Assembly (NCBI GenBank): GCA_017634355.1
Contig: JAGBNO010000063.1
Span: 1 to 38,378, forward strand
Origin: Lachnospiraceae bacterium
GTDB taxonomy: Bacteria; Bacillota; Clostridia; Lachnospirales; Lachnospiraceae
Length of the DNA stretch: 38,378 nucleotides
Direction of reading: 5' to 3'
A model generated the notes under the pieces. That model saw nothing but the letters and a program-made list of their open reading frames with translations, was not told the DNA's origin and ran no database searches. Below are positions 8,016 through 16,193 of this stretch, piece by piece; the stretch's first letter is position 1, and every line of letters starts with the position of its first letter. The translations under genes were made by a program, and so were the position numbers.

Positions 8016-8748
8016 CGCTGAGCCCTTTATAGGGGACACCATACATTCTGTAATAGGGCAGGAATATAAGGACTGGGAGCTGATCCTTGTAAATGATCAC
8101 TCGGAGGATGGAAGCCTCAAGGCCATAGACTATTTTCTCTCATATTTCGAGAGGAAGGGCGAATCTGACCGCATACGCCTTTTGCATACAGGGGAAAAAA
8201 GAGGGCCAGCGGCCGCAAGAAATATGGGCATAGATGCGGCCAGGGGGCGCTATATAGCATTTTTAGACGCAGATGATATATGGGAACCGGAGAAGCTTTC
8301 AGAGCAGCTGGAATTTCAGGAGAAGCTGGAGGAAGCCTTTACCTTCACGAGCTATGAATATGCGGATGAGAGCGGCACCGGCATAGACAAGATAGTGAGG
8401 GTGCCTTTCCGCATGACATACGGGCAGGCCCTTAGGAATACGACTATTTTCACGAGTACTGTGATGTTCGATACAGAGAAAATAGACAAAACGCTTATAC
8501 ACATGCCCGATGTGCCCAGCGAGGACACTGCTACATGGTGGCAGGTACTTAAAAAAGGCTATGTGGCCTGGGGCCTGAACCGACCGCTGACCCTCTACCG
8601 CAGGAGCCGCCGCACCCTTTCATCTGATAAAAGGGTGGCCATCAAGCGTATATGGAATCTATATAGGAATGTGGAAAAACTGAATATAGTCCACAGCGCC
8701 TTTTGCTTTTGCTTCTATGCCTTCCATGCGGTATGGAGGCGGCTATGA
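7987..8748 (+). CDS. Family 2 glycosyltransferase
   Basis: 253 residues. ISVVIPVHNAEPFI opens the GT-A domain, LVNDHSEDGS follows, and the DxD is AFLDADDIWEPEKL near 97. The RNMGIDAARGRYIAFLDADD block is a strong GT2 signature. PSEDTATWWQVLKKG supplies the probable catalytic acid region. ATG 7987 follows AAAGGAG, and the gene starts inside the end of the sugar-phosphate transferase gene, so translation is probably coupled. It ends with ATGA against the next gene. Sugar specificity is unknown. Confidence 0.9.
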   Translation: MISVVIPVHNAEPFIGDTIHSVIGQEYKDWELILVNDHSEDGSLKAIDYFLSYFERKGESDRIRLLHTGEKRGPAAARNMGIDAARGRYIAFLDADDIWEPEKLSEQLEFQEKLEEAFTFTSYEYADESGTGIDKIVRVPFRMTYGQALRNTTIFTSTVMFDTEKIDKTLIHMPDVPSEDTATWWQVLKKGYVAWGLNRPLTLYRRSRRTLSSDKRVAIKRIWNLYRNVEKLNIVHSAFCFCFYAFHAVWRRL

Positions 8749-9569
8749 GCTTAACAGTGCTGTTGTCTGCCATGGGCTTATCCGGCCTGAAGATTCTGGA
8801 CAGCCTGTCCATTACCGGCAATGCCATAGTCATTAACCAGTGCGGAAGGGAAGCTTATGAGGAAATAAAAGAAGAAAACCGCACTATTAAATATATATGC
8901 AGCAAGGACACAGGGCTTTCCCGCAGCCGCAACCTTGCCCTGAAAGAGGCCATAAGGGGGAGGAGTGCATCGGAGATAGCTGATAATGAACTCGTAATCT
9001 TCTGCGATAATGACGTCCGCTATCTTCCGCATTATGAGGAAAAGGTGGAGAGGGCATTCGAGCGGCACCCTGAGGCCGATATGCTTGTCTTCTGGATAAA
9101 GCGTCCTGAGCGTAAAAAGCCTATTTTCAAAAGGGAAAGGGCTATGGGTTACATCTCCAGCATGAAGATCTTTTCTCCGGAAATAGCCTGCCGGCTGTCA
9201 GCCATATGCAGGGCGGGATTAAAGCTGGACACGGACTTTGGCGCCGGAGCCCGCTATTCCATGGGGGAAGAAAATATTTTCCTTTTTGACGCGCTAAAAA
9301 GAGGCCTGAGGATAGTCTATATTCCTTTGAAGCTCGCAGAGCTCATAGACACGGAATCCACCTGGTTTAAGGGCTATAATGAGGCATTTTTCGTTAACAG
9401 GGGGGCAGGCTACTACAGGATGACAAAGAACTTTTGGTTTCTGCTCTGCCTGCAGTTCGCCCTGAGGAAGAGAAGGCTCTATAAAGGGGAAATCAGTATA
9501 TGCAGGGCCCTTAAAGCCATGGCGGGAGGTAAGCATGCCTATTGCAGGTACAGGAAAAAGAAGGGCTGA
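8745..9569 (+). CDS. GT2-like glycosyltransferase
   Basis: 274 residues from ATG 8745, six bases after GGAGG and overlapping the previous stop as ATGA; this is preferred to a TTG further upstream. The N-terminus resembles a divergent GT-A domain: LTVLLSAMG, then TGLSRSRNLALKEA, and a DxD-like FCDNDVRYLP near 90. GARYSMGEENIFLFDALKRG resembles the late acidic motif. This pattern is seen in poorly characterised GT2 proteins of capsule clusters, and the first strand lacks the usual PxYN. The 3' end overlaps the next gene by 35 bp. Confidence 0.78.
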   Translation: MSLTVLLSAMGLSGLKILDSLSITGNAIVINQCGREAYEEIKEENRTIKYICSKDTGLSRSRNLALKEAIRGRSASEIADNELVIFCDNDVRYLPHYEEKVERAFERHPEADMLVFWIKRPERKKPIFKRERAMGYISSMKIFSPEIACRLSAICRAGLKLDTDFGAGARYSMGEENIFLFDALKRGLRIVYIPLKLAELIDTESTWFKGYNEAFFVNRGAGYYRMTKNFWFLLCLQFALRKRRLYKGEISICRALKAMAGGKHAYCRYRKKKG

Positions 9570-10566
9570 GGACATAGTCCTTTTTATCATAGGGGATTAC
9601 TGGAGCGGCACTGGCCCCGCCAGAGTCACGCGCTCCCTCATAGAGACATTGCCTGAAAAAACCCTCTATTTGGAGGCCAGGGCCAAGCTTTTAAGGGCTG
9701 TGGAGCTTTTCCGGAAAATGGGAAAAGCCGATGTGGCAGTTTTTTCCGGACATTCCAGACAGAATCTTTTTGGCATGTCCATAGCCCATAGGAAGGGCAT
9801 TCCCTGCATATTCATCATGCACGGCTGCGTGGAGTATGAAAATGAGATAAACAGAGTGCCTGACCCCGTAATGGCAAGGGACGAGAGGGAGATGCTAAAT
9901 AGGGCGGACCTCATACTCGCAGTTTCGGAGCAGTTTGAGGAGTGGCTTAAGGCGCATTATCCTGAGCACAGGGAGAAAATATCCCATCTCACGAATGGCG
10001 TGGACTGGAATTATTTGAGGGAGAGCGCAACGGGGGACAGGCGGCTTCCCGGAGCCATACTTTCTGTGGGAGGGGGAATGCCGAGGAAGAGGATAATAAA
10101 GCTCTGTGAGGCCATAGACATACTCAGGAAAAGGGGGCATAAGGACCTGACGCTCACTGTGGCAGGGGCTATAGGTGCCGATTCTGTGCATATAAACTCA
10201 TATCCCTTCGTGAATGACCTGGGGCTTATAAGCGAGGAGGAACTGAAAAAACTCTATCACACCCACCGTCTCTTTGTGCAGAACAGCATATTTGAGACCT
10301 TTGGACTGGCGCCGGTGGAGGCCCTGCTTTCAGGGGCGGAGGTGCTCCTATCAGACAGGTGCGGAGTTTTGTCCATACTGAAGGGGGTAGAGGAAGGGGA
10401 CCTCATACACGATCCGGATGATCCTGAGGAGATAGCGGGGAAAATACTGCCACTACTCACTACGGGCAATCATTCCAGACTTATGGTGGAAATAGATAAG
10501 GAGTCTACTTCATGGGAAACAAGGGGAAAAGAACTGATAGCGATATCGGCATCCCTATTAAAATAA
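9535..10566 (+). CDS. Family 4 glycosyltransferase (GT-B fold)
   Basis: 343 residues. It starts with DIVLFIIGDYWSGTGPARV, a GT4 glycine-rich loop. HLTNGVD and SVGGGMPRKRI mark the domain junction, and SIFETFGLAPVEALLSGAEVLLSD is the nucleotide-sugar E-x7-E motif of GT4 enzymes. It probably adds a later sugar of the repeat unit with a retaining mechanism. ATG 9535 follows GGGAGG. It overlaps genes on both sides (35 bp upstream, 55 bp downstream), which supports one translationally coupled operon. Confidence 0.9.
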   Translation: MPIAGTGKRRAEDIVLFIIGDYWSGTGPARVTRSLIETLPEKTLYLEARAKLLRAVELFRKMGKADVAVFSGHSRQNLFGMSIAHRKGIPCIFIMHGCVEYENEINRVPDPVMARDEREMLNRADLILAVSEQFEEWLKAHYPEHREKISHLTNGVDWNYLRESATGDRRLPGAILSVGGGMPRKRIIKLCEAIDILRKRGHKDLTLTVAGAIGADSVHINSYPFVNDLGLISEEELKKLYHTHRLFVQNSIFETFGLAPVEALLSGAEVLLSDRCGVLSILKGVEEGDLIHDPDDPEEIAGKILPLLTTGNHSRLMVEIDKESTSWETRGKELIAISASLLK

Positions 10567-11705
10567 GGGAGGGCATAAACTGGCTCTCCCTCATCATACT
10601 TATGGTATTCTATGCCGGAACCTGGACCTTTGCCTGGTTCTACCATGTGACGGAGATTTACAATACCAGCATAGTTTTTGTGGCCCTTATGCTTCTTTTT
10701 TTTAATAATGTGCCCTGGGTCCAGCGGCTTAAAGCAAAGGACCCTATGCTGATAGCGCTCATTGTCACCCTTGCCGTGGCCATCGTAAACCTTTTCATCA
10801 TAGGCTCGAATAAGGGCTGTTTTTTGATCCTTGCTGACTTCTGCCTGATACTGTACCTTGCGCCTGAGCTTAGGTTCACTGACCTTCAGCAGAAGGCCTT
10901 GGAGATATTCTTTCTCATAATGTTCATATCCTGGTTCCTCTATGACAGGACCTATTCGTACAATGCCAATACGGGGGCCACGGTAACGGTATTCACCCTT
11001 TTCGGGGCTATGGTGCTACTCACTAAGATTACCGAAAAAAGGGAATTATTCGGCTTTTTTACCGTGATTGCAGTTCTCCGCACCTTGACGCTGGTGCTCT
11101 GGCATCTCGCCAGGGGGGCTTTTATTGCGCTGGCAGTATTCCTTATCTTATATTACCTGGTCCCCGCCTCATTCTGGGAGAAAAAGGTTTTTTACTATTT
11201 CCTGATGTTTTTTTCCACCTTTGGCTCACTCATGTTTGTGGCCTTCTATGTGTGGATGGGCTCCACGGGCTTCAATATGAAGTTGCCTTTTTTCTATAAA
11301 AATATCTTCTCAGGGCGGGAGCAGATATGGTATGAGGTCTGGGAAATGCTGCATACCAGGCTTTTGACAGGCATAGGGTCAGGCTTCAGGCTGAAGTCCT
11401 TTTTTGAATACAATATACATAACGCCATGTATGACATATTGGCGGTACATGGGATAATAGTTTTTGCAGGGATGATTTTTTTAATAATAAAAAGGCTGCT
11501 GGCGTTTAGGCCTGTTGGCATTAATACAGAAAAAGAAGGGCAGCAGTTTAATAGCCGGAGTAAGAGGCAGATTCTCGTTCTTTCTGCCATATTTGCGATA
11601 TTCATAGAGTCCTTCATAGACATGGACCTCATGTGGGCGGACTATTCCCCGCTGCTGCTATTCCTTTTCTATATAGCTTTTCAGGAAAAAGCAAGGAACG
11701 GCTGA
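10512..11705 (+). CDS. Wzy/O-antigen-ligase-like membrane protein 1
   Basis: 397 residues with roughly ten membrane segments. The loop SGREQIWYEVW...TGIGSGFRLKSFFEYNIHNAMYDILAVHGIIVF matches the large external loop of the Wzy_C/WaaL family. It is expected to join lipid-linked repeat units outside the membrane or to attach the chain to the wall. It is a paralogue of the protein at 13149-14333, with the same loop motif and overall layout. It overlaps the preceding GT4 gene by 55 bp, and AGGAG lies nine bases before ATG 10512. Confidence 0.85.
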   Translation: MGNKGKRTDSDIGIPIKIREGINWLSLIILMVFYAGTWTFAWFYHVTEIYNTSIVFVALMLLFFNNVPWVQRLKAKDPMLIALIVTLAVAIVNLFIIGSNKGCFLILADFCLILYLAPELRFTDLQQKALEIFFLIMFISWFLYDRTYSYNANTGATVTVFTLFGAMVLLTKITEKRELFGFFTVIAVLRTLTLVLWHLARGAFIALAVFLILYYLVPASFWEKKVFYYFLMFFSTFGSLMFVAFYVWMGSTGFNMKLPFFYKNIFSGREQIWYEVWEMLHTRLLTGIGSGFRLKSFFEYNIHNAMYDILAVHGIIVFAGMIFLIIKRLLAFRPVGINTEKEGQQFNSRSKRQILVLSAIFAIFIESFIDMDLMWADYSPLLLFLFYIAFQEKARNG

Positions 11706-11706
11706 A

Positions 11707-13152
11707 ATGGGGCGGTACCGCTATCTTTTCCGCAATATGGCGCTTTTCACGGCCGGCAATTTTGTTTCCAAGATACTGGTATTCTGCCTCGTTCCCTTCT
11801 ATACCAGCGTCCTCAGCACGCATGAATACGGCATAGCCGATGTGATGCAGATTACGCTTCTCCTCCTTGTGCCGCTCCTTTCCATAAATGCAGGAGAGGC
11901 GGCGCTGAGGTTTTCTCTGGAGGAGACGGAACGCAGGGGCGATATACTGCTCATAGGCTTAAAGAGGGTGCTGCGTTCGGTTCTCCTTGTGGAAATAGCC
12001 TGTATCTGCCTTTTTATCCTCTCGCAAAATAAGATTCTTTATATTGCAGACAGCAGGCTCTTTTTATTTTTCGGAGGGCTATACGCCTTCAATGCCCTCT
12101 ATGAGTTCATGCTTCTCTATTGCCAGGGCGTAGAGGCAGTGCCTGTAATGATGGCGGGCTCCATATCCTGCACCCTGCTCGTAATACTCTCGAATATCTA
12201 TTTCCTGCTCATAGCAAAAATCGGCCTCTCAGGCTATCTATATGCCCAGATGATCTCCTTTGGAGGGGCTTTTTTTATAATGTTCATTCTCGTGAGGGGA
12301 GTAAGCGCCCTGAAAGAGGCCTGGAAGAATAGAAAAAAGCAGGAGATGGTGGCGCTCTCAGGGGAAATGGGCTCGTATGGCTCAGGTATGCTTCTTTATG
12401 CAGTTTCCAGCTGGATCAATAATGCCATAGACCGCTATTTTATACTATTTATGCTAAGCCCCGCAGAAAACGGGCTCTACGGCATAGCTTACAAGATCCC
12501 TGCAATCCTCACTACTTTTCAGCGCATATTTGCCCAGTCATGGCAGATGTCTGCGGTGAAGGAGTATAAAGGCGCGGACAGGGAAGGCTTTTTCTCAAAT
12601 ATGTACGGGATTTACGAGGCGGTGCTTGTACTAAGCTGCGCAGGGCTAATATGGCTCTTAAAACCCATATCCGCCATTCTTTTCCGCAAGGATTTTTTTG
12701 TGGCATGGATGCTTACGCCGCCGCTTTTGATCTCTGTGGTATTCGGGGCCTTGGAGGGCTTCTTGGGCTCTATATGCCTGGCCTTCAAGGATGGGGCCGG
12801 CATGGGAAAAGCCACCGGAACAGGGGCAATAGTTAATATTATCCTGAATTCGCTTTTGATACCTTTCATGGGGAGCTTTGGGGCCGCCCTTGCCACCCTC
12901 TGTTCATATTTTGTGATGTTTTTCCTCGCATTCCGTTTTGTGCTTTCACATGTGGCCCTCAAGACCAGGCATATAAGGGACGGGCTCTCCTATATGCTGT
13001 TAATCCTCGAATCTGCCCTGGTAATAGGGTCTGTATGGCTATACCCCTTGTGGAATGGGATAATATGCCTGATATTATTTATAATGTATTTTGAGGAGTT
13101 AAAGATGGTGCTAAAGAAAATCACAGCTGGCAGAAAATCCTGCGCATTATGA
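11707..13152 (+). CDS. Wzx-like polysaccharide flippase (MATE/MOP superfamily)
   Basis: 481 residues with about 12-14 membrane helices. The N-terminus (LFTAGNFVSKILVFCLVPFYTSVLSTHEYGIADVM, quoted here only for its GxxxSK...FY...EYG pattern) is characteristic of RfbX/Wzx flippases. SSWINNAIDRYFILFMLSPAENG in the middle and the C-terminal KATGTGAIVNIILN are also typical. It should flip undecaprenyl-linked repeat units to the outer face. It begins one base after the previous stop, with AAGGA eight bases before the ATG. It ends in an ATGA overlap with the second Wzy-like gene. Confidence 0.9.
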   Translation: MGRYRYLFRNMALFTAGNFVSKILVFCLVPFYTSVLSTHEYGIADVMQITLLLLVPLLSINAGEAALRFSLEETERRGDILLIGLKRVLRSVLLVEIACICLFILSQNKILYIADSRLFLFFGGLYAFNALYEFMLLYCQGVEAVPVMMAGSISCTLLVILSNIYFLLIAKIGLSGYLYAQMISFGGAFFIMFILVRGVSALKEAWKNRKKQEMVALSGEMGSYGSGMLLYAVSSWINNAIDRYFILFMLSPAENGLYGIAYKIPAILTTFQRIFAQSWQMSAVKEYKGADREGFFSNMYGIYEAVLVLSCAGLIWLLKPISAILFRKDFFVAWMLTPPLLISVVFGALEGFLGSICLAFKDGAGMGKATGTGAIVNIILNSLLIPFMGSFGAALATLCSYFVMFFLAFRFVLSHVALKTRHIRDGLSYMLLILESALVIGSVWLYPLWNGIICLILFIMYFEELKMVLKKITAGRKSCAL

Positions 13153-14333
13153 CTATGAAGTTTAAGTCCCCGAAAAAAAAATACAGGGCAAGCGATATCT
13201 GTGTCCTTATACTGTTCCTTGCCCCTATGTGTGCCACCTATATGAATGTCGGCATACATGAGGCGACTCAGCCCTTTATGACCTTATTTGTATTTCTGGG
13301 GCTGATAACGCTTTTCTTTATTGCGGGGCTATTTAAGGAATTTGTGGCCTATTTTAAGGGCTTTAATAAGGCGCAGGAGCTGCTTCGCATAGTTAAGCGG
13401 GATATTACGGTCTCCGGCAGCATACCCCAGCTTATCCTCTCGGCACTTGCCTTTATAATAGCTTTCTTAAACCTCTTTTTCATTGGCTCGAATAAGGGGG
13501 CCTGCCTCATCGTAGCGGATCTGGGGCTTCTCCTCTGCCTCTCTGCGCGCATAAGCCTGTCTGAACGCTTCAAGCGCATTCTGGCCTTTTCTGCCTGCCT
13601 TTTTATGATCCCCTGGTATGCGTATGTGAACTGGTATTATGGCTTCAATACCATAGCCTTGCTCTACCTGACCTTTCTCTTTATGGGAGCAGTGCTCTTG
13701 GAATATATAAAAAATGACTATGACCTCATATATCTGCGCTATGTGCAAATTCTGCTGGTCCTTGCGACCTTTCTTTTCACGCTTTGCTATCACGCCCGCT
13801 TTGGCATACTGACCGTGCTCGTATTCTGCCTTGTGTGGCTCATACTGCCCTGGGCTTCTGAGAAGAGATGGGCATCGAGGGTGCTTATTTCCCTTTTTAC
13901 ATTTGGCAGTATCTGCTTTACGGGCCTATATGCAATGCTGGGGAGTTCCGGCTTCAAGATAAAGATACTCTACAAGGAAGTGCTCTCAGGGCGGGAGCTT
14001 ATCTGGAAAGAACTGTGGGATGCCTTTCTGGCACAGCCTTTTACCGGCATAGGCTCCTCATATTCGCTAAAGAGCCTTTTCATATTCGAGGTCCATAACG
14101 GGCTCTTTGATATACTGGCAGTGCATGGGATAATTGTATTTATAATAATACTGTTCCTGCTTATGACCAGGCTATGGGCTATATGCAAGGTAAAATACCG
14201 CTATTATCCCGACAGGCGGCTTGCGGCAGCGGGAGTTTTCGCCCTGCTTTTTGCCTCCTTTTTCGAGAACGGCTTTATCACGCCGCCCTATAGCATGATA
14301 TTTTTTGCGCTGCTGCTTTTAACAAGGGATTGA
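13149..14333 (+). CDS. Wzy/O-antigen-ligase-like membrane protein 2
   Basis: 394 residues with about ten membrane segments, paralogous to the protein at 10512-11705. Shared features are SGRE.IW near 270, TGIGS...LKSLF, HNGLFDILAVHGIIVF and FIGSNKG in the first third. The ATG overlaps the flippase stop, has no Shine-Dalgarno and is probably translated by coupling. One paralogue may polymerise and the other ligate, or they may act on different linkages; the sequence does not say which. This is the last gene of the cluster. Its stop codon overlaps the -35 box of the next promoter. Confidence 0.85.
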   Translation: MTMKFKSPKKKYRASDICVLILFLAPMCATYMNVGIHEATQPFMTLFVFLGLITLFFIAGLFKEFVAYFKGFNKAQELLRIVKRDITVSGSIPQLILSALAFIIAFLNLFFIGSNKGACLIVADLGLLLCLSARISLSERFKRILAFSACLFMIPWYAYVNWYYGFNTIALLYLTFLFMGAVLLEYIKNDYDLIYLRYVQILLVLATFLFTLCYHARFGILTVLVFCLVWLILPWASEKRWASRVLISLFTFGSICFTGLYAMLGSSGFKIKILYKEVLSGRELIWKELWDAFLAQPFTGIGSSYSLKSLFIFEVHNGLFDILAVHGIIVFIIILFLLMTRLWAICKVKYRYYPDRRLAAAGVFALLFASFFENGFITPPYSMIFFALLLLTRD

Positions 14334-14359
14334 AAAAATTAAACATAATGCTGTATAAT
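14330..14359 (+). promoter_or_regulatory. Promoter of the microcompartment mini-locus
   Basis: TTGAAA (14330-14335, overlapping the previous stop codon) and a perfect TATAAT (14354-14359) are 18 bp apart. This separates transcription of the shell-protein genes from the polysaccharide operon. Confidence 0.78.
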
Positions 14360-14365
14360 TACATA

Positions 14366-14550
14366 CATTGACGAAATGGCTAACTATTTCGCTAGTATGC
14401 CTGTGCCTGCGGAGGGCTGTATAGCCTATTGCGGGCATGGTCTTTGAAGCTGATAGGTTCTATTATGGGAAGGCAGTGCGGCCTGTCGTAAAAAGTGGCG
14501 CAAACGGCAAAATGAGCAATGCCTTGCGGGCAGGCTGAAGGGGAGTGCTT
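14366..14550 (+). promoter_or_regulatory. Structured 5' leader of the shell-protein operon, class unassigned
   Basis: About 185 nt between promoter and start codon with several pairing segments. ATGCC near 14398 can pair with GGGCAT near 14434, enclosing GGCTgtatAGCC. AAGGCA near 14470 pairs with TGCCTT near 14521, while GCCTG near 14482 can pair with CAGGC at 14531-14535. The last two alternatives are partly exclusive, and the second reaches to the ribosome site (AAGGGGAG, to 14545). I looked for cobalamin riboswitch boxes because of the microcompartment context and did not find a convincing set. Confidence 0.45.
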
Positions 14551-14922
14551 ATGCAAAATGATTTCGATGCTAATGAACAGGTACGTATAGTACAGGAGAC
14601 GGTGGCGGGGAAGGAGATAACTCTGGCGCATGTGATAGCGGGACCTGCGCCCATAGTCTATACCAAGCTGGGCTTAAATCCCAACATAGACTACCGCTCC
14701 TCAGCCATAGGCATCATGAATATGACTCCGCCGGAGGCGGTGGTCATCGCTTCTGATATAGCCGTAAAGGCCGCAGACGTGTATCTGGGCTTTGCGGACC
14801 GTTTCTCAGGGACCCTCATAATAACAGGCGAGCTTTCTGCCGTGAATAGCGCCCTTACAGAGGTTGTGGACTATTTCCACGAGAGCCTGGGTTTCGTGGC
14901 CTGTGAGATATCCAAGAGGTAG
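14551..14922 (+). CDS. EutS/PduU-like microcompartment shell protein
   Basis: 123 residues. ATG 14551 is five bases after AAGGGGAG. It matches the circularly permuted BMC-domain type: a short N-terminal strand region (RIVQETVAGKEITLAHVIAG), then SAIGIMNMTPPEAVVIASD, IAVKAADVYLGFADRFSG and TLIITGELSAVNSALTEVV. These correspond to EutS, whose permuted hexamers form flat tiles with a beta-barrel plug. The next gene encodes a second member with the same core. No enzymes, pentamer or other shell genes occur nearby, so this is a satellite locus at most. Confidence 0.92.
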   Translation: MQNDFDANEQVRIVQETVAGKEITLAHVIAGPAPIVYTKLGLNPNIDYRSSAIGIMNMTPPEAVVIASDIAVKAADVYLGFADRFSGTLIITGELSAVNSALTEVVDYFHESLGFVACEISKR

Positions 14923-15133
14923 CCTCAATTAGGATGGTCGCATAAATTAATGGTGCAAATTGCGCTGGATTTTTCTTCGAGAGTGCCAGTGAAAAATCGT
15001 GCGCATAGCGAGCTATGTAAACGATTTTTCGCTGGTGCTATCGGAGAAAAAGACAAGCAAGTTGCTCCATTAATTTATGAGACAATCCTTACTTAGAATC
15101 TGTTGCAAAATAGTTTGTGTGATGTAATAGAGG
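14923..15133 (+). repeat. Family I repeat copy apparently split by a family II element
   Basis: CCTCAATT (14923-14930), the left end of family I, is followed at once by the 159 bp hairpin element. After it come TTGCAAAAT (15103-15111) and TAATAGAGG (15125-15133), the family I right half in the right order and near the right spacing. As elsewhere, the last bases act as the ribosome site of the next gene. The right half is more diverged than the copies at 24.6 and 30.3 kb, so the assignment is good but not certain. Confidence 0.6.
14931..15089. mobile_element. MITE-like hairpin element, family II copy 1
   Basis: A 159 bp imperfect palindrome. Arms 14931-15000 and 15021-15089 are about 80% identical as inverted repeats; both outer ends begin AGGAT(G/T)GTC(G/T)CATAAAT. 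A 20 bp centre (15001-15020) is itself a palindrome (CATAGC-GA-GCTATG). No ORF is inside. A diverged relative lies near 36524-36699, so this is a dispersed non-autonomous element. No clear target duplication is visible. Confidence 0.82.
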
Positions 15134-15138
15134 TGAAT

Positions 15139-15570
15139 ATGAGGCAGAGCAGAGCAGAAATCCTTGATAAGGTCTATGGCAGGGCCATAGCAAGGGCTAA
15201 ACGCACAGGGTCAAATCAGATACGGTCTGTGCAGGTAACTACAGCAGCAAGGGAGATTCCCTATGCCAATGTGGTAGGCTCGCCCGACGACCAGGTTTTT
15301 GCGACCCTTGCGCTGGATATAGGCTTCCATGCGGATTTTAAGCCGGAAGGCTCTCTTGGCATTATGAATATGACTCCGGCAGAGTCTGTCATCATAGCGG
15401 CGGATATGGCAGTGAAGTCCAGCACGGTGGAAATAGGCTTTATGGACAGGTTCAAAGGGAGCCTCATTATCATAGGCTCCAGGGCCAATGTGGTACGGGC
15501 GATGGAAGATGTCCTGAAGTTTTTTGAGAATACTTTGCACTACAAGGTGTGCGACCTGCATGTGCAGTGA
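15139..15570 (+). CDS. Second EutS/PduU-like shell protein with N-terminal extension
   Basis: 143 residues from ATG 15139, five bases after ATAGAGG, which is the end of the interrupted family I repeat; a TTG at 15103 would place the repeat in the protein. The core repeats the signature of the first shell protein: EIPYANVVGSPDD, LGIMNMTPAESVIIAADMAV, VEIGFMDRFKGSLIIIGS and NVVRAMEDVL. It differs by about 30 extra basic residues at the N-terminus (RAEILDKVYGRAIARAKR), a possible helix that could act as an encapsulation or docking peptide. The two proteins may co-assemble. Confidence 0.9.
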   Translation: MRQSRAEILDKVYGRAIARAKRTGSNQIRSVQVTTAAREIPYANVVGSPDDQVFATLALDIGFHADFKPEGSLGIMNMTPAESVIIAADMAVKSSTVEIGFMDRFKGSLIIIGSRANVVRAMEDVLKFFENTLHYKVCDLHVQ

Positions 15571-15599
15571 GGCCTGTCTTTGGAGGTTTTGTATAAATT

Positions 15600-16190
15600 A
15601 TGTCACTGAGTCCATTTGAATTGAATGAGCTGGAGTACAGGGAGTCAAAGAAGCAGGCCCAGGCCGCCCAGCTGAACGGCAAGCATGTAAGGAAGCTCTA
15701 TCTCGCGGGCAGGAGCGAGGCGGGCAAGACTACGCTTATACAGGCGCTTAAGGGCAATAATATAGACTATGACAAGACACAGTATGTAAATTCCTGGGAT
15801 ATTTTCATAGATACGCCGGGAGAGTGTTATGAGTCGAAGTTTACAAAGGCTTCCCTGGCCCTTGCCTGTTTTTCTTTTGAGAGCGACCTTGTGGGCATAT
15901 TGGTGGGGGCGGACGAACCCTACAGCATAATAGGCTACGGCCTGCCCACCTGCATAAACAGGCCCCTCATAGGCATAGTTACAAAGTGCGATTCCGAGAA
16001 GGCAAATATCCCTATGGCGAGGCTTTGGCTTGAAAATGCGGGCGTCTACAAGATTTTTGAGGTGGATTCCGTGACGGGCAGGGGCATAAGTGAGCTCAGG
16101 GACTATTTATTCAAGCCGAATCCCGACCTCATTACCTTGGAGCAGGCCATAAATCTCCAGAGTACTGCTACGCCGGAGTGGACGGTGTGA
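15600..16190 (+). CDS. EutP/PduV-like small GTPase
   Basis: 196 residues. G1 P-loop GRSEAGKTT at 37-45, DTPGE (G3) at 71-75, TKCD (G4) at 128-131 and VTGRGISEL (G5-like) near 146. This order and the DTPGExxE context mark the EutP/PduV family, which is linked to microcompartments; PduV is reported to associate with the shell. About 28 charged residues precede the usual start. GGAGG lies about 14 bases before ATG 15600, a longer gap than normal. Its only partners here are the two EutS-like proteins. Its stop is three bases from the convergent vsr stop. Confidence 0.88.
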   Translation: MSLSPFELNELEYRESKKQAQAAQLNGKHVRKLYLAGRSEAGKTTLIQALKGNNIDYDKTQYVNSWDIFIDTPGECYESKFTKASLALACFSFESDLVGILVGADEPYSIIGYGLPTCINRPLIGIVTKCDSEKANIPMARLWLENAGVYKIFEVDSVTGRGISELRDYLFKPNPDLITLEQAINLQSTATPEWTV

Positions 16191-16193
16191 GGA

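Noticed and set aside
14366..14550. Cobalamin riboswitch before the shell genes
   Set aside because: Some similar short words (TATGGGAA, GCGGCCTGTCG) occur, but the B12 box and the ordered core are missing.
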